Positions 32,584 to 42,412 of a stretch of 64,000 nucleotides of DNA are shown here, piece by piece. The notes under the pieces are model-generated. The model had not been told where the DNA came from. It saw only the letters and a list, made by a program, of their open reading frames with translations, and made no database searches. Origin of the DNA: Nonomuraea gerenzanensis (GTDB taxonomy: Bacteria; Actinomycetota; Actinomycetes; Streptosporangiales; Streptosporangiaceae); NCBI RefSeq assembly GCF_020215645.1, contig NZ_CP084058.1, forward strand, positions 11,946,033-12,010,032. Direction: 5' to 3'. The position numbers were made by a program, and so were the translations under genes. Positions within the stretch are counted from its first letter, which is position 1; each line of letters opens with the position of its first letter.

Positions 32584-33902
32584 CGCAGGGCGGTCTGGAG
32601 CGTGAACCTGTCCGGGGCGTCGTCGAACACGCCGCCCGCCTGGTCGTCCACGCCGGCCTGGCGCACCACGTCCTTCTCCGGCCGCAGCACGTCACGCACG
32701 ACGAACGCCATCATGATGGCGATGGTGATGATCCGGCCCCACACGGCGGTGAAGTACGTGTCGTCGCCGATGCCCAGGTCCTCGCGGCTCAGCGGCGGCT
32801 GGGCGACCAGGTAGAGCCAGATCGCGACGAAGTACCACACCTCCGCGAGCTGCCACAGCGCCAGCGGCTTCCAGTTGGGCCTGGCGAGCACCGCGAACGG
32901 CACCAGCCACAACACGAACTGCGGCGACCACACCTTGTTCGTCATCATGAACGCGGCCAGCGCCAGGAAGCAGATCTGCGCGAGCCGCGGCCGGCGCGGC
33001 GCGGCCAGCGTCAGCACGGCGATGCCCACGCACATGGCCGCCAGCGACACCATGCCCAGCGTGCTCACATCGGCCTCGCCCAGCACCGGCCAGCCCTTGT
33101 TCTGGAAGAACAGCCACGGCGAGCCCCAGTCCACCCCGCGTTCCTGCGAGAAGACGTAGAAGCGGCGCCAGCCCTCCCAGGCGAAGATCATGAAAGGCAC
33201 GTTCACCACGAGCCACGCGCCCGCGGCGGAGCCCACCGTGACCAGGAACGGCCGCCACCGCGCGGTCCGCCACGTCAGCAGGAACAGCGCGCCCAGGAAC
33301 ATCAGCGGATAGAACTTGGTCGCGATCGCCAGCCCCAGCAGCACCCCGGCCGCCACCTGGCGTTGCCGTTTCCAGGCCAGCAGCATGCCCATGGACAGCG
33401 CGCCGGCCACCAGATCCCAGTTGATGTAGGCGGCCAGCACCACGGCCGGCGAGATCGCGTACCAGAGCGGGTCCCAGCGCCGCGTCGGGCCCGCCACCGC
33501 GGCCATCAGCAGCACGCCGGCCACCAGGCAGCCGCCGAGCAGGATCACCGTCAGGTCGTAGAAGCGCACCGCCTGGGCGACCTGGTCCGGCTCCAGCGCG
33601 CGGGCGATCCAGCTGATCACCTGCATGACCTCGCCCAGCACCACGGGGTACTCGACCTGCTTGTCGAAGGGCACGTGCGCGAAGTAGGGGTTCTGGGTGG
33701 CCAGCGCCCTGTCGAAGTACAGGGGGTAGATGTCGGTGTAGCAGAAGTTGGTGTAGGTGGTGATCTGGTCGTTCCACCCGCCGGTGCGGCACGGGAGCCG
33801 CACCACGTACGCGAGGCTCGCCCCCATGGCCGCGATCAGCCCCAGGGGCAGGTAAGGCACGGCACGCGCCGCCCAGGGGGCGCGTGCCTCGGTGCTCGTC
33901 AC
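32580..33902 (-). CDS. GT87-type membrane glycosyltransferase
   Basis: The 440-aa polytopic protein has more than ten hydrophobic helices. The first extracellular loop contains the acidic pair region RALATQNPYF and VEYPVVLGEVM. Related mycobacterial genes sit next to ponA1, and some GT87 proteins are mannosyltransferases using lipid-linked mannose. It overlaps both neighbours by four bases, so it is strictly co-translated with PBP1 and the PIG-V-like gene. Confidence 0.85.
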   Translation of the reverse strand: MTSTEARAPWAARAVPYLPLGLIAAMGASLAYVVRLPCRTGGWNDQITTYTNFCYTDIYPLYFDRALATQNPYFAHVPFDKQVEYPVVLGEVMQVISWIARALEPDQVAQAVRFYDLTVILLGGCLVAGVLLMAAVAGPTRRWDPLWYAISPAVVLAAYINWDLVAGALSMGMLLAWKRQRQVAAGVLLGLAIATKFYPLMFLGALFLLTWRTARWRPFLVTVGSAAGAWLVVNVPFMIFAWEGWRRFYVFSQERGVDWGSPWLFFQNKGWPVLGEADVSTLGMVSLAAMCVGIAVLTLAAPRRPRLAQICFLALAAFMMTNKVWSPQFVLWLVPFAVLARPNWKPLALWQLAEVWYFVAIWLYLVAQPPLSREDLGIGDDTYFTAVWGRIITIAIMMAFVVRDVLRPEKDVVRQAGVDDQAGGVFDDAPDRFTLQTALR

Positions 33903-36580
33903 TGGTCCTCTGGCCTGGTGGACTTGGGCTGCGTGCCGCTGGACCTGGGGTCGGGCGCGGAGCCCTCGCCGGCCAGGCCCACGTCGTTGGGGTCGCTGTT
34001 GCCGAAGTCGTCATCGGCGCCGTCGTCCACGTTGACGTCCTCGTCGGGCACGGTGGCGTCGTTGCCGTCGCAGCCGATGAGGCAGTCGTCCGTGCCGTCG
34101 TCGAACGGGTTGTCCGAGCCGAACGGGTTCTCGTTCTCGGGCGTGGGCGTCGGCGTGGGCGTCGGGCTCGGCACGATGTTCTCGGGGATGCCGACCTCGG
34201 CGCGGTCCGGGAACTGCTCGATCGGCAGGTTCTCGTGGGCGAGCTGCATGAACTTCTGCCAGGCGATGGTGGGCGGGCCCGCGCCCTCGAAGCCGAGCGA
34301 GACCTCCTTGACCCGGGTGTAGGGGTTGTCGTTGTTGTACTTCTTGCTGCCCTTGCGGAAGATCGGGCAGTTGGAGTGCTGCGGCGGGATGACCTTGCCC
34401 GCCTTGGTCACGCACTGCTCGCGGTAGAACCCGACGGCGGCCGAGATCTGCGGCGTGTAGCCGACGAACCAGGCCTCCTTCTCGTCGTTGTTCGTGCCCG
34501 TCTTGCCCGCGGCCGGCCTGCTGCCCAGGCCCTTGCCCGCCGCCGTGCCACCCGGCTGGAGCACCGCCTGCATGGCGACCGTGGCGTCGGCGGCGACACC
34601 CGCGTCGATGACCGACTTCGCGACGGCCTGCTCGGGGTAGGCGACCTTGCCGTTCTGCCTGACCTCCTGGACGACGTGGTACTTGGTGTACTTGCCGCCG
34701 TTGGCGAAGATCGAGTACCCCGCGGCCTGCTCGACCGGGGTCACCAGCGCGCTGCCGATGGCGAACTGGAAGTGGTGCTCGTCGATGTCCTGTTCCATGC
34801 GCTTCTGGTTGAACCCGGCCGCCTCGACCAGGTTCTTGACGTCGTCGAGCTGGCCGGGCAGCTTGAACGCCATCGACACGTACGCGGTGTTGACCGAGGC
34901 CGCGGTGGCCTTGACCACGTCCACCGAGGCGCCGACGTTGTGGCTGTTCCTGATGCCGCCCGCCTGCTGGCCCGGCAGCTCCTTCGGCACCGTCTGGTTG
35001 CCCGGCACGTAGCTCTTGAGCGAGTACCCGGCCTGCAGCCAGGCCGCCAGCACGTACGGCTTGAACGCGGACGCGGCCTGCTTGGTGGACTGGAACGGCT
35101 CGTTCCACGGGTCGGTGAGGAAGTCGTCACCGCCGTAGAAGGCGAGCACGCGCCCGTTCTTCGGGTTGACCGCGGCCAGGCCGCCGTGGAACTCCGTGCC
35201 CAGGTTGTAGGCCTGCATGGTGCTCTTGACCGCGGTCTGCGCGGCCTTCATGAGCCTTCTGTCGAAGGTCGAGATGATGTGGTAGCCGCCGGACTTGATC
35301 TCGTCGGCGGTCAGGCCACGCCCCTCCAGCTCGTTGAGCACCTCCTCGACCATGTAGCCGTTGAGGCCGCCCAGGTCGTCGTTGCCGGCGGAGGCGCGGG
35401 TCTTGGGGAACTTGGCGGTCTGCGGGAGCGTGCCGTACTTGTCCGGCCACAGCTCGGCCATGTTCTTGATGACTTCCTTGAAGCGCCACTGGAGCGCCGG
35501 GGAGTTGTGGTCCCAGTTCGGCTGCTGGATGCGGGCGGCGAGGTAGGCGCCCTGCTCGGGGGTGAGCTTCGCGGCGGTGATGCCCTTGCCGGGGAAGTAC
35601 GCCTTGGCGGCGGCCTCGACCCCGTACGCGCGGCCGAAGTTGATGGTGTTGAGGTAGGTCGAGAGGATCTCTTCCTTGCTCATGGTCTCGTCGAGCTTGA
35701 CCGCGACGAAGATCTCCTTGACCTTGCGCTGGATCGACACCTCCTGGCTGAGGCCGTCGTAGTAGCCCCGGGCCATCTGCTGGGTGATCGTCGAGGCGCC
35801 CTGGAGCTGCTCCCCGGTGACGGTGTTGTAGACCGAGCGGACCATGCCGGAGATGGAGATGCCGGAGTCCTCCCAGAACGTCTTGTTCTCGATGGCGACC
35901 GCGGCGTTCCTGACGTCCTCGTCCATCTTGGCGTAGGGAACGATCTCGCGCTTGAAGCCGAGCTTGGCGATGACGTTCTTGCCGTCGCGGTAGTAGATCG
36001 TGCTCTGCTGGGCCGTCGCCTCGGTCTGCGTGGAGGTCGGGACCGGCGTGTTGGCGTACGCGACCATGATCATGCCGAACAGGCCGGCCGCGAGCACCAC
36101 GGCGCCCGCCACGAGGATCTTCCAGCTCGGGACGAACCTGCGCCAGCCACCGCGACCGCCGCCGTCCTTCTTGGTCGGCGGGCCGGGGGGCTCGGGCGGC
36201 TGGCCCGAGCCGCGCCTGCGTGATCGGCGCGGCATGTCGCTGACGATCGTCTCCTGGTTACCCACAGTGCGCGTATGCTCGCGGCTACGGGAGCGGGGCG
36301 GCGGCTCGGCGTGCGGCTCACCGTAGGCGGGGGTCTCCCCGCGCCTCGGGGGCTCGGCACGTCTCTGCGGCTCCGCACGTCCAGGAGGAGGTTCGTCGTA
36401 CGGCTGCGCGGCCATGGCACCGGTCTGCTCGTAGGCCGCTTCAGGACGACGGGGCGGCTGAGCCGCACCCCAACCCGGCTCGCCGGTTTGAGGTGGAGAA
36501 CTCTGGGGCACAGAACGGGATGAGCTGGATCGACGGCGCCTCCCCGGGCGGGCCGTCCCCTCATTCATGCTGTTACTCAC
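33899..36580 (-). CDS. Class A penicillin-binding protein (transglycosylase-transpeptidase)
   Basis: The 893-aa bifunctional cell-wall polymerase has a Pro/Arg-rich cytoplasmic tail (about 1-150), a membrane helix (about 153-175), a GT51 domain (about 190-380) and a transpeptidase domain (about 435-760). The transpeptidase triad is SAFK (504-507), SVN (562-564) and KTG (693-695). In the GT51 domain the catalytic Glu is at 231, but the usual EDxxF is ENKTF, and the His that normally follows is Asp. A TPTPTP and acidic tail ends the protein. GTG at 36580 has GAGGA upstream. It is homologous in position to mycobacterial ponA1. Confidence 0.96.
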   Translation of the reverse strand: MSNSMNEGTARPGRRRRSSSSRSVPQSSPPQTGEPGWGAAQPPRRPEAAYEQTGAMAAQPYDEPPPGRAEPQRRAEPPRRGETPAYGEPHAEPPPRSRSREHTRTVGNQETIVSDMPRRSRRRGSGQPPEPPGPPTKKDGGGRGGWRRFVPSWKILVAGAVVLAAGLFGMIMVAYANTPVPTSTQTEATAQQSTIYYRDGKNVIAKLGFKREIVPYAKMDEDVRNAAVAIENKTFWEDSGISISGMVRSVYNTVTGEQLQGASTITQQMARGYYDGLSQEVSIQRKVKEIFVAVKLDETMSKEEILSTYLNTINFGRAYGVEAAAKAYFPGKGITAAKLTPEQGAYLAARIQQPNWDHNSPALQWRFKEVIKNMAELWPDKYGTLPQTAKFPKTRASAGNDDLGGLNGYMVEEVLNELEGRGLTADEIKSGGYHIISTFDRRLMKAAQTAVKSTMQAYNLGTEFHGGLAAVNPKNGRVLAFYGGDDFLTDPWNEPFQSTKQAASAFKPYVLAAWLQAGYSLKSYVPGNQTVPKELPGQQAGGIRNSHNVGASVDVVKATAASVNTAYVSMAFKLPGQLDDVKNLVEAAGFNQKRMEQDIDEHHFQFAIGSALVTPVEQAAGYSIFANGGKYTKYHVVQEVRQNGKVAYPEQAVAKSVIDAGVAADATVAMQAVLQPGGTAAGKGLGSRPAAGKTGTNNDEKEAWFVGYTPQISAAVGFYREQCVTKAGKVIPPQHSNCPIFRKGSKKYNNDNPYTRVKEVSLGFEGAGPPTIAWQKFMQLAHENLPIEQFPDRAEVGIPENIVPSPTPTPTPTPENENPFGSDNPFDDGTDDCLIGCDGNDATVPDEDVNVDDGADDDFGNSDPNDVGLAGEGSAPDPRSSGTQPKSTRPEDQ

Positions 36581-36646
36581 ACGTCCTCACAACGTCGTCG
36601 GAACATAAACGGCGGTCGGGCGTGAACTCCTCGCCGCCCTCGGTCA

Positions 36647-37033
36647 TCACGCTTGTCCGGCGAGGTCCGGCGGCCCGTTCCCGAGGACGTACGAAACCGT
36701 CAGGTGATTCCAGGAACAACCTTGGCAGACCTCGACAACGTACACCCGGAACTCATCGTAATCATGAGCCATGGCGGCGAGTTCTGATGTGACCTTTGCC
36801 TGACCGGCATGCCTGCCGAGGCAATCCCCGTAGACATAGGTCACGTTGGTGACGTTCTCCTTTTCGCACACCGGGCAGGGGCGTTCGGTCGGCTCGCCGA
36901 AGTGGCGCGCCGCTCGAAGGAGGTAGGGCTGTGCGTCACAGACGTCGCGGCGCGAGGCGTGCCCCGAGCGCAGGGAGCGGACGACCGCCCGCTTCGCGAG
37001 GCCGTAATCCACCACCCTTCTCTGTGACCACAT
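36647..37033 (-). CDS. DUF5318 family protein
   Basis: The protein is about 128 aa. A basic N-terminal half is followed by two CxxC pairs (CPVC and CQGC) framing VTYVYGDCLGRHAGQ and EFRVYVVEVC, the DUF5318 signature. The four cysteines probably bind zinc. The ATG at 37033 begins the conserved MWSQRRVVDYGLAKR segment. It is divergent from padR-ino1 and upstream of PBP1, as in related actinobacteria. Its function is unknown. Confidence 0.85.
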   Translation of the reverse strand: MWSQRRVVDYGLAKRAVVRSLRSGHASRRDVCDAQPYLLRAARHFGEPTERPCPVCEKENVTNVTYVYGDCLGRHAGQAKVTSELAAMAHDYDEFRVYVVEVCQGCSWNHLTVSYVLGNGPPDLAGQA

Positions 37034-37123
37034 GAGCGCCAGACTACGGCGTTTTACGGGTTCATCCCAACGCCTTGGCAGATTCATAGATTGCAGCCAT
37101 ATAGCGGACCGACGTATCTTGGA

Positions 37124-37144
37124 GATGTATCGGCTCGATACATC
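37124..37144. promoter_or_regulatory. PadR operator
   Basis: GATGTATCG (37124-37132) and CGATACATC (37136-37144) form a perfect 9-bp inverted repeat with 3-bp centre. It contains the ATGT/ACAT ends typical of PadR sites. It ends 22 bp before the padR start and is therefore a probable autoregulatory site controlling padR-ino1. Confidence 0.7.
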
Positions 37145-37166
37145 GACGCGAGAGGGGGCGGTTCCA

Positions 37167-37757
37167 GTGGCCAGCGGACAGGGCAGGGTCTTGGAACTGG
37201 CCGTGCTCGGGTCGCTGCACGAGACGCCGCTACACGGCTACGAGCTGCGCAAACGGCTCAACGCCCTGCTGGGGATGTTCCGTGCGTTCTCCTACGGGTC
37301 GCTGTACCCCTGTCTGCGATCGCTTCTGGCTCAGGGCCTCATCGTGGAGGAGCAGCCGGCTCCCACCGCGATCGTCGGCGGCAGGTCGAAGATCGTCTAC
37401 AAGCTGACCGCCGAGGGCAAGGAACGCCTGCAGGACATGCTCACGCAGGCCGGTCCGTCCGCATGGGAGGACGAGAGCTTCGGCGTGCACTTCGCCTTCT
37501 TCCGCCACACGGAGGCCGAAGTGCGCCTGCGCATTCTCGAAGGCCGCCGTAGCCGGCTCGAGGAGCGCCTCGACGCGGTGCGTACCGCACTGGCGCGCAC
37601 CAGGGAGCGCCTCGACAGCTACACGCTCGAGCTGCAACGTCACGGGCTCGAGTCCGTCGAACGCGAGGTGCGCTGGCTGAACGAGCTGATCGCAACGGAG
37701 CGTCGGGCCTCGTCAGAGGAGAGGCCCGAAAGAGATACCACGTCAACTGATGAGTAA
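37167..37757 (+). CDS. PadR-family regulator
   Basis: The 196-aa protein has an N-terminal winged helix ([40 protein letters not shown]) and a C-terminal coiled-coil dimerisation region. GTG at 37167 follows AGGGGGC. It lies 13 bp upstream of ino1 and is co-transcribed, so it probably controls inositol synthesis. The effector is unknown. Confidence 0.92.
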   Translation: MASGQGRVLELAVLGSLHETPLHGYELRKRLNALLGMFRAFSYGSLYPCLRSLLAQGLIVEEQPAPTAIVGGRSKIVYKLTAEGKERLQDMLTQAGPSAWEDESFGVHFAFFRHTEAEVRLRILEGRRSRLEERLDAVRTALARTRERLDSYTLELQRHGLESVEREVRWLNELIATERRASSEERPERDTTSTDE

Positions 37758-37770
37758 GGGAGCGAGTGCG

Positions 37771-38850
37771 ATGGGTTCGGTTCGCGTGGCCATTGTCGGT
37801 GTCGGCAACTGCGCGTCGTCGCTGGTCCAGGGCGTTCACTACTACAAGGACGCGGACCCGGACACACGGGTCCCGGGCCTGATGCACGTGAAGTTCGGCG
37901 ACTACCACGTCGGCGACGTCGAGTTCGTCGCCGCGTTCGACGTGGACGCCAAGAAGGTCGGCCGCGACCTGTCCGAGGCGATCGTCGCCAGCGAGAACAA
38001 CACGATCAAGATCTGCGACGTCCCGCCCACGGGGGTGACGGTCCAGCGCGGCCACACCCTCGACGGCCTTGGCGAGTTCTACCAGGAGATCATCGAGGAG
38101 TCCGACGAGGCGCCGGTCGATGTGGTCCAGGTCCTGCGTGACAACCAGGTCGACGTCCTCGTGTCGTACCTGCCGGTGGGTTCGGAGGAGGCCGACCGCT
38201 TCTACGCGCAGTGCGCGATCGACGCCAAGGTGGCGTTCGTGAACGCGCTGCCGGTCTTCATCGCCTCCGACCCCGAGTGGGCCGAGAAGTTCACCGAGGC
38301 CGGCGTGCCGATCGTGGGCGACGACATCAAGTCGCAGGTGGGCGCCACGATCACGCACCGGGTGATGGCCAAGCTGTTCGAGGACCGCGGGGTGGAGCTG
38401 CTGCGCACGTACCAGCTCAACTTCGGCGGCAACATGGACTTCATGAACATGCTGGAGCGCAAGCGGCTCCAGTCCAAGAAGATCTCCAAGACGCAGTCGG
38501 TCACCTCCCAGATCCCCCACGAGATGGGCAAGGCCGACGTGCACATCGGGCCGTCGGACCACGTGCCGTGGCTGGACGACCGCAAGTGGGCGTACGTGCG
38601 GCTGGAGGGGCGCTCGTTCGGTGACACGCCGCTCAACCTGGAGTACAAGCTCGAGGTGTGGGACTCGCCGAACTCGGCCGGCATCATCATCGACGCCGTA
38701 CGGGCGGCCAAGATCGCGCTCGACCGGGGCATCGGCGGGCCGATCCTGTCGGCGTCCTCGTACTTCATGAAGTCGCCGCCGAAGCAGTTCTCCGACGACG
38801 AGGCCAGGGAGTACGTCGAGAAGTTCATCCGGGGCGAGGTCGAGCGCTGA
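37771..38850 (+). CDS. ino1: Inositol-3-phosphate synthase
   Basis: The 359-aa NAD-dependent enzyme converts glucose-6-phosphate to myo-inositol-3-phosphate, the entry to phosphatidylinositol and mycothiol. [16 protein letters not shown] binds [16 protein letters not shown] and [11 protein letters not shown] are active-site segments. It is the short actinobacterial form. AAGGGAGC precedes the ATG at 37771; an ATG at 37750 is less likely. Confidence 0.96.
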   Translation: MGSVRVAIVGVGNCASSLVQGVHYYKDADPDTRVPGLMHVKFGDYHVGDVEFVAAFDVDAKKVGRDLSEAIVASENNTIKICDVPPTGVTVQRGHTLDGLGEFYQEIIEESDEAPVDVVQVLRDNQVDVLVSYLPVGSEEADRFYAQCAIDAKVAFVNALPVFIASDPEWAEKFTEAGVPIVGDDIKSQVGATITHRVMAKLFEDRGVELLRTYQLNFGGNMDFMNMLERKRLQSKKISKTQSVTSQIPHEMGKADVHIGPSDHVPWLDDRKWAYVRLEGRSFGDTPLNLEYKLEVWDSPNSAGIIIDAVRAAKIALDRGIGGPILSASSYFMKSPPKQFSDDEAREYVEKFIRGEVER

Positions 38851-38873
38851 CCCCGCTGACCCGCTGACCTCGT

Positions 38874-38902
38874 GGCGCCGTGTCCGTGCCGGACGCGGCG
38901 CC
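38874..38902. terminator. Convergent hairpin between ino1 and idi
   Basis: A 12-bp stem (GGCGCCGTGTCC with GGACGCGGCGCC, one G-T pair) has a 5-nt loop. It lacks a T-run but sits between two convergent stops, where it could serve both strands. Confidence 0.6.
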
Positions 38903-38910
38903 CTCCCATG

Positions 38911-39495
38911 TCACAGGCGCGCGGCAGGCGGCAGGTCGTGGTGGGAGGCGGGCTGCCAGGTGAGGGGGTCGGCGCCGAGCTCGGCCAGCAGCGGCACCTG
39001 CTCCCTGCACCAGGGCGAGATCGCCAGCAGCCCGTTCTGGGCCCCCTCGGCGAACTCCTTCCACGGCATCCAGCGCACCTCCGCCACCTCGTCGGGGTTG
39101 GGCGTGACGGCCGAGTCGACGGTGACCCGGTAGACGGGGCACAGCTCGTGCTCGACGATGCCGTTGGCCATCTCGGCGCGGTAGGAGAAGGCGGGCAGCA
39201 TGAGCTCGGCCCGCTCGGCCGTGAGCCCCAGCTCGTAGGAGAGCCGGCGCAGCACCGCGTGGTCCACGGGCTCGCCGGGCAGCGGGTGGCCGCAGCAGCT
39301 GTTGGTCCAGACGCTCGGCCAAGTGATCTTGTGCTCGGCCCGCTTGGTGAGCAGCACGCGGCCTTCCCGGTCGAAGACGTAGCTGGAGAACGCCAGGTGG
39401 AGCGGCGTCTCCCGGCCGTGCACCGACGTCTTGGGCGCGGTGCCGAGTGCGTGGCCGGACAGGTCGACCAGCACAACGTGTTCCTCAGTCGTCAC
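38911..39495 (-). CDS. idi: Isopentenyl-diphosphate delta-isomerase, type 1
   Basis: The 194-aa Nudix-fold enzyme interconverts IPP and DMAPP for isoprenoid synthesis. The active-site cysteine is in TNSCCGHP (about 65-72), the catalytic glutamates in EHELCP (about 115-120), and the metal-binding LRRLSYELGL Nudix-like helix is present. It is divergent from an MFS gene. Confidence 0.95.
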   Translation of the reverse strand: MTTEEHVVLVDLSGHALGTAPKTSVHGRETPLHLAFSSYVFDREGRVLLTKRAEHKITWPSVWTNSCCGHPLPGEPVDHAVLRRLSYELGLTAERAELMLPAFSYRAEMANGIVEHELCPVYRVTVDSAVTPNPDEVAEVRWMPWKEFAEGAQNGLLAISPWCREQVPLLAELGADPLTWQPASHHDLPPAARL

Positions 39496-39593
39496 GCTAT
39501 GAAGCGTACGAGATCATGCGCACCGCTTGGAACCCCATGCGCACCGGCTGCACCAGCATCCTAAAGGAGGAGACGCCGGGCTAGGCTGGCGGC

Positions 39594-40880
39594 GTGTCTT
39601 TCGTCGCCGATCTCCGCGTGGTCCTGCGGGGCCGGGACTTCAGAAGGTTGTTCAGCACCCGGCTGGTCTCCCAGTTCTCCGATGGGATCTTCCAGTTCGG
39701 GGTGACCGGATTCGCCTTCTTCAGCCCCGAGAGCCAGACCACCGCGCTCGAAGTGGCCGCCGGGCTGGCCGTGCTGCTGTTGCCGTACAGCGTGCTCGGG
39801 CCCTTCGTCGGCGTCTTCATCGACCGCTGGTCACGGCGGCAGATCCTCGTGGTGGCGCCCTTCATCCGCGGCATGCTGCTGCTGCTCGCCGCCGTGCTGG
39901 TCGCCGCCGACGTGCCCGATCCGTGGTTCTACGGCGCGGCGCTGGCCGTGCTCGGGGTCAACCGGTTCTTCCTGGCCGCGCTCGGCGCCTCGCTGCCGCA
40001 CGTCGTGCCGCCGGAGCGGCTGATCTCGGCCAACGCGGTCGTGCCCACCTCCGGGACGGTGGCCACGTTCATCGGCGCCGGCCTGGGCTTCCTGCTGCGT
40101 GAGCTCTTCGGCGGCACCGACGCGGGCGTGGCGCTGCTGCTGGTCACCTCCGGCGTGGTGTTCACGATGAGCGCGCTGGTGGCGCGGACGATGGACCGCC
40201 AGTTGCTCGGCCCCTGGCCCGACCCGAACCGGCCGCAGGCGCGCCAGGCGCTGCGCAACGTGGTCACCGGGCTGGCCGACGGCGCCAAGCACCTCGTGCG
40301 GCACCGGGTGGCCGCCGCGACGATGGGCGCGATGGCCATGCACCGCTTCCTGTTCGGCATGTGCACCGCGCTCGGCATCATCCTCTACCGCTACTACTTC
40401 ACCGACGGTGACGCCGACGCGGCGCTGCGCGGGATCGGCCTGGTGGTGGTGGCCGCCGGCATCGGCACCGCCCTGGCCGTGGTGCTCACCCCGTACGCGA
40501 CCGAGCGCTTCGGGATCGAGCGCTGGGTGCAGATCGCGCTGGTCTCGGCCGGGGTGCTGACGGCGGCGCTGGTGCTGCCGTTCCAGGAGTGGGGGCTGCC
40601 GCTGGCCGGGTTCGTGCTGGGGCTGGCCGGGCAGAGCGTCAAGATCTGCGCCGACACCACCGTCCAGCGCGACGTGGAGGACATCTACCGGGGCCGCGCG
40701 TTCTCGATCTACGACATGCTCTTCAACGGCATGTACGTGCTCGCCGCGGCCCTGTCTGCGGCCATCCTCCCGGCGGACGGCAAGTCGTACGCGGCCGTGG
40801 TGATCATCTCGCTCGGCTACCCGCTGGCGGCGCTCGCCTACCGGATGATCACCTCGCGCTCAGGCACCAAGGTCGTTTGA
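39594..40880 (+). CDS. MFS transporter
   Basis: The 428-aa protein has about 12 helices. The DRWSRRQILVV loop after helix 2 is the family's motif A (GxxxDRxxRR). GTG at 39594 has no ribosome-binding site; TAGGCT (39582-39587) lies 6 nt before it, so the message is probably leaderless. The 3' end overlaps the convergent cca gene by 21 bp. It is probably an efflux pump; the substrate is unknown. Confidence 0.9.
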   Translation: MSFVADLRVVLRGRDFRRLFSTRLVSQFSDGIFQFGVTGFAFFSPESQTTALEVAAGLAVLLLPYSVLGPFVGVFIDRWSRRQILVVAPFIRGMLLLLAAVLVAADVPDPWFYGAALAVLGVNRFFLAALGASLPHVVPPERLISANAVVPTSGTVATFIGAGLGFLLRELFGGTDAGVALLLVTSGVVFTMSALVARTMDRQLLGPWPDPNRPQARQALRNVVTGLADGAKHLVRHRVAAATMGAMAMHRFLFGMCTALGIILYRYYFTDGDADAALRGIGLVVVAAGIGTALAVVLTPYATERFGIERWVQIALVSAGVLTAALVLPFQEWGLPLAGFVLGLAGQSVKICADTTVQRDVEDIYRGRAFSIYDMLFNGMYVLAAALSAAILPADGKSYAAVVIISLGYPLAALAYRMITSRSGTKVV

Positions 40881-42302
40881 CCTGGCCCACTCCAGCAGCG
40901 CCGCCGTGGCGGCCTCCTTGCCGAGCACGCCCTTGTCGAGCCTGAGGTCGAGCAGGAACTTGTAGGCCTGCCCCACGATCGGCCCCGGCCCCACGCCGAG
41001 CACCTGCTGGATCTCGTTGCCGTCGAGCTCCGGGCGGATCTTGGCCAGCTCCTCCTCCTCGGCCAGCCTGGAGATGCGCTCCTCCAGGTGGTCGTAGGTG
41101 CGCGACAGGGCCGCCGCCTTGCGCTTGTTACGGGTGGTGCAGTCGGCCCTGGTCAGCTTGTGCAGCCGGGTCAGCAGGTGGCCGGCGTCGCGCACGTACC
41201 GGCGCACGGCGCTGTCGGTCCACTCGCCCGTGCCGTAGCCGTGGAAGCGCAGGTGCAGCTCCACCAGGCGGGCGACGTCGGACACCACGTCCTTGGGGAA
41301 CTTCAGCTCGGTCATGCGCTTCTTGGTGAGCTGCGCGCCGACCACCTCGTGGTGGTGGAAGGAGACCCGCCCGCCCGCCTCGTGACGGCGCGTCTTCGGC
41401 TTGCCGACGTCGTGCATGATCGCCGCCCAGCGCAGGATCCGGTCGGCCTTGCCGTCCTCCTCCTGCGCGATGGCCTGGTCGAGCACCGTGAGCGAGTGCT
41501 CGTAGACGTCCTTGTGGCGGTGGTGCTCGTCGATCTCCAGGCGCAGCTTCGGCAGCTCGGGCAGCACGTGCGCGGCCAGCCCGGTGTCGACCAGCAGGCG
41601 CAGGCCCTCGCGCGGGTTGGCGCCGCAGATCAGCTTGTCGAGCTCGTCGCGGATGCGCTCGGCCGAGACGATCTCGATGCGCTCGGCCATCGCGGTCATC
41701 GCCGCCACGGCCTGCGGGTCCACCTCGAACCCGAGCTGCGAGGCGAACCTGGCCGCCCGCAGCATGCGCAGCGGGTCGTCGCCGAACGACTGCTCCGGCG
41801 TGCCCGGGGTGCGCAGCAGGCGGGCCCGCAGGTCGTCCAGGCCGCCGTACGGGTCCACGAACTCGTGGCCGGGCAGGCGGACCGCCATCGCGTTGACCGC
41901 GAAGTCGCGCCGCTCCAGGTCGGCCTCGAGCGTCTCGCCGTACATGACCTCGGGCTTGCGGGACTTGGGGTCGTAGGACTCGCTCCGGTACGTGGTGACC
42001 TCGATCAGCCAGCTCCCCTTGCGCAGGCCGACCGTGCCGAAGTCGATGCCGATCGTCCATACGGAGTCGGCCCAGTCTCTGACGATCTCCAGCACCCGCT
42101 CGGGGCGCGCGTCGGTGGTCAGGTCGAGATCATTGCCGATGCGACCGAGCAGGAGGTCGCGCACGGGACCGCCGACGAGGGCCAGCTCGTGGCCCTTGTC
42201 GGCGAACAGGCGGCCGAGCTCGTCGGCCACTGGAGCGATCTTGCGGAACAGGTCGTTCATGGCCCGCTGCTGGCTTTCGGTCAAGGTTGAGTCGGACAAA
42301 CT
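40860..42302 (-). CDS. cca: CCA tRNA nucleotidyltransferase
   Basis: About 480 aa. It has ALVGGPVRDLLLGRIGNDLDLTTDA (nucleotidyl-transfer centre, DLD), RRDFAVNAMAV, FGDDPLRMLRAARFASQLGF, and a C-terminal HD domain (HDVGKPKTR). It adds or repairs the tRNA 3' CCA end. The start is uncertain: TTG at 42302 keeps the family-typical N-terminus (LTESQQRAMNDLFRK); ATG at 42260 is shorter. It is divergent from the YbaK-like gene, and the order resembles mycobacterial pcnA next to the murJ region. Confidence 0.94.
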   Translation of the reverse strand, partial: SLSDSTLTESQQRAMNDLFRKIAPVADELGRLFADKGHELALVGGPVRDLLLGRIGNDLDLTTDARPERVLEIVRDWADSVWTIGIDFGTVGLRKGSWLIEVTTYRSESYDPKSRKPEVMYGETLEADLERRDFAVNAMAVRLPGHEFVDPYGGLDDLRARLLRTPGTPEQSFGDDPLRMLRAARFASQLGFEVDPQAVAAMTAMAERIEIVSAERIRDELDKLICGANPREGLRLLVDTGLAAHVLPELPKLRLEIDEHHRHKDVYEHSLTVLDQAIAQEEDGKADRILRWAAIMHDVGKPKTRRHEAGGRVSFHHHEVVGAQLTKKRMTELKFPKDVVSDVARLVELHLRFHGYGTGEWTDSAVRRYVRDAGHLLTRLHKLTRADCTTRNKRKAAALSRTYDHLEERISRLAEEEELAKIRPELDGNEIQQVLGVGPGPIVGQAYKFLLDLRLDKGVLGKEAATAALLEWARSNDLGA

Positions 42303-42412
42303 GAGTCGGCCTTCTGCTTCCGGAACATATCCCCCGAGCCACACCAGGTCCGGGTTACCGTCGGTCAAGGGACGACCGTCGGGGGCAATGGACTTCAGGC
42401 AAGGAGGACTAT

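Noticed and set aside
33884..36223. A 779-aa open frame opposite the PBP gene
   Set aside because: It is a high-GC shadow. The other strand carries clear transglycosylase and transpeptidase motifs, and this frame has a low-complexity Val/Leu/Arg-rich composition with no domain.
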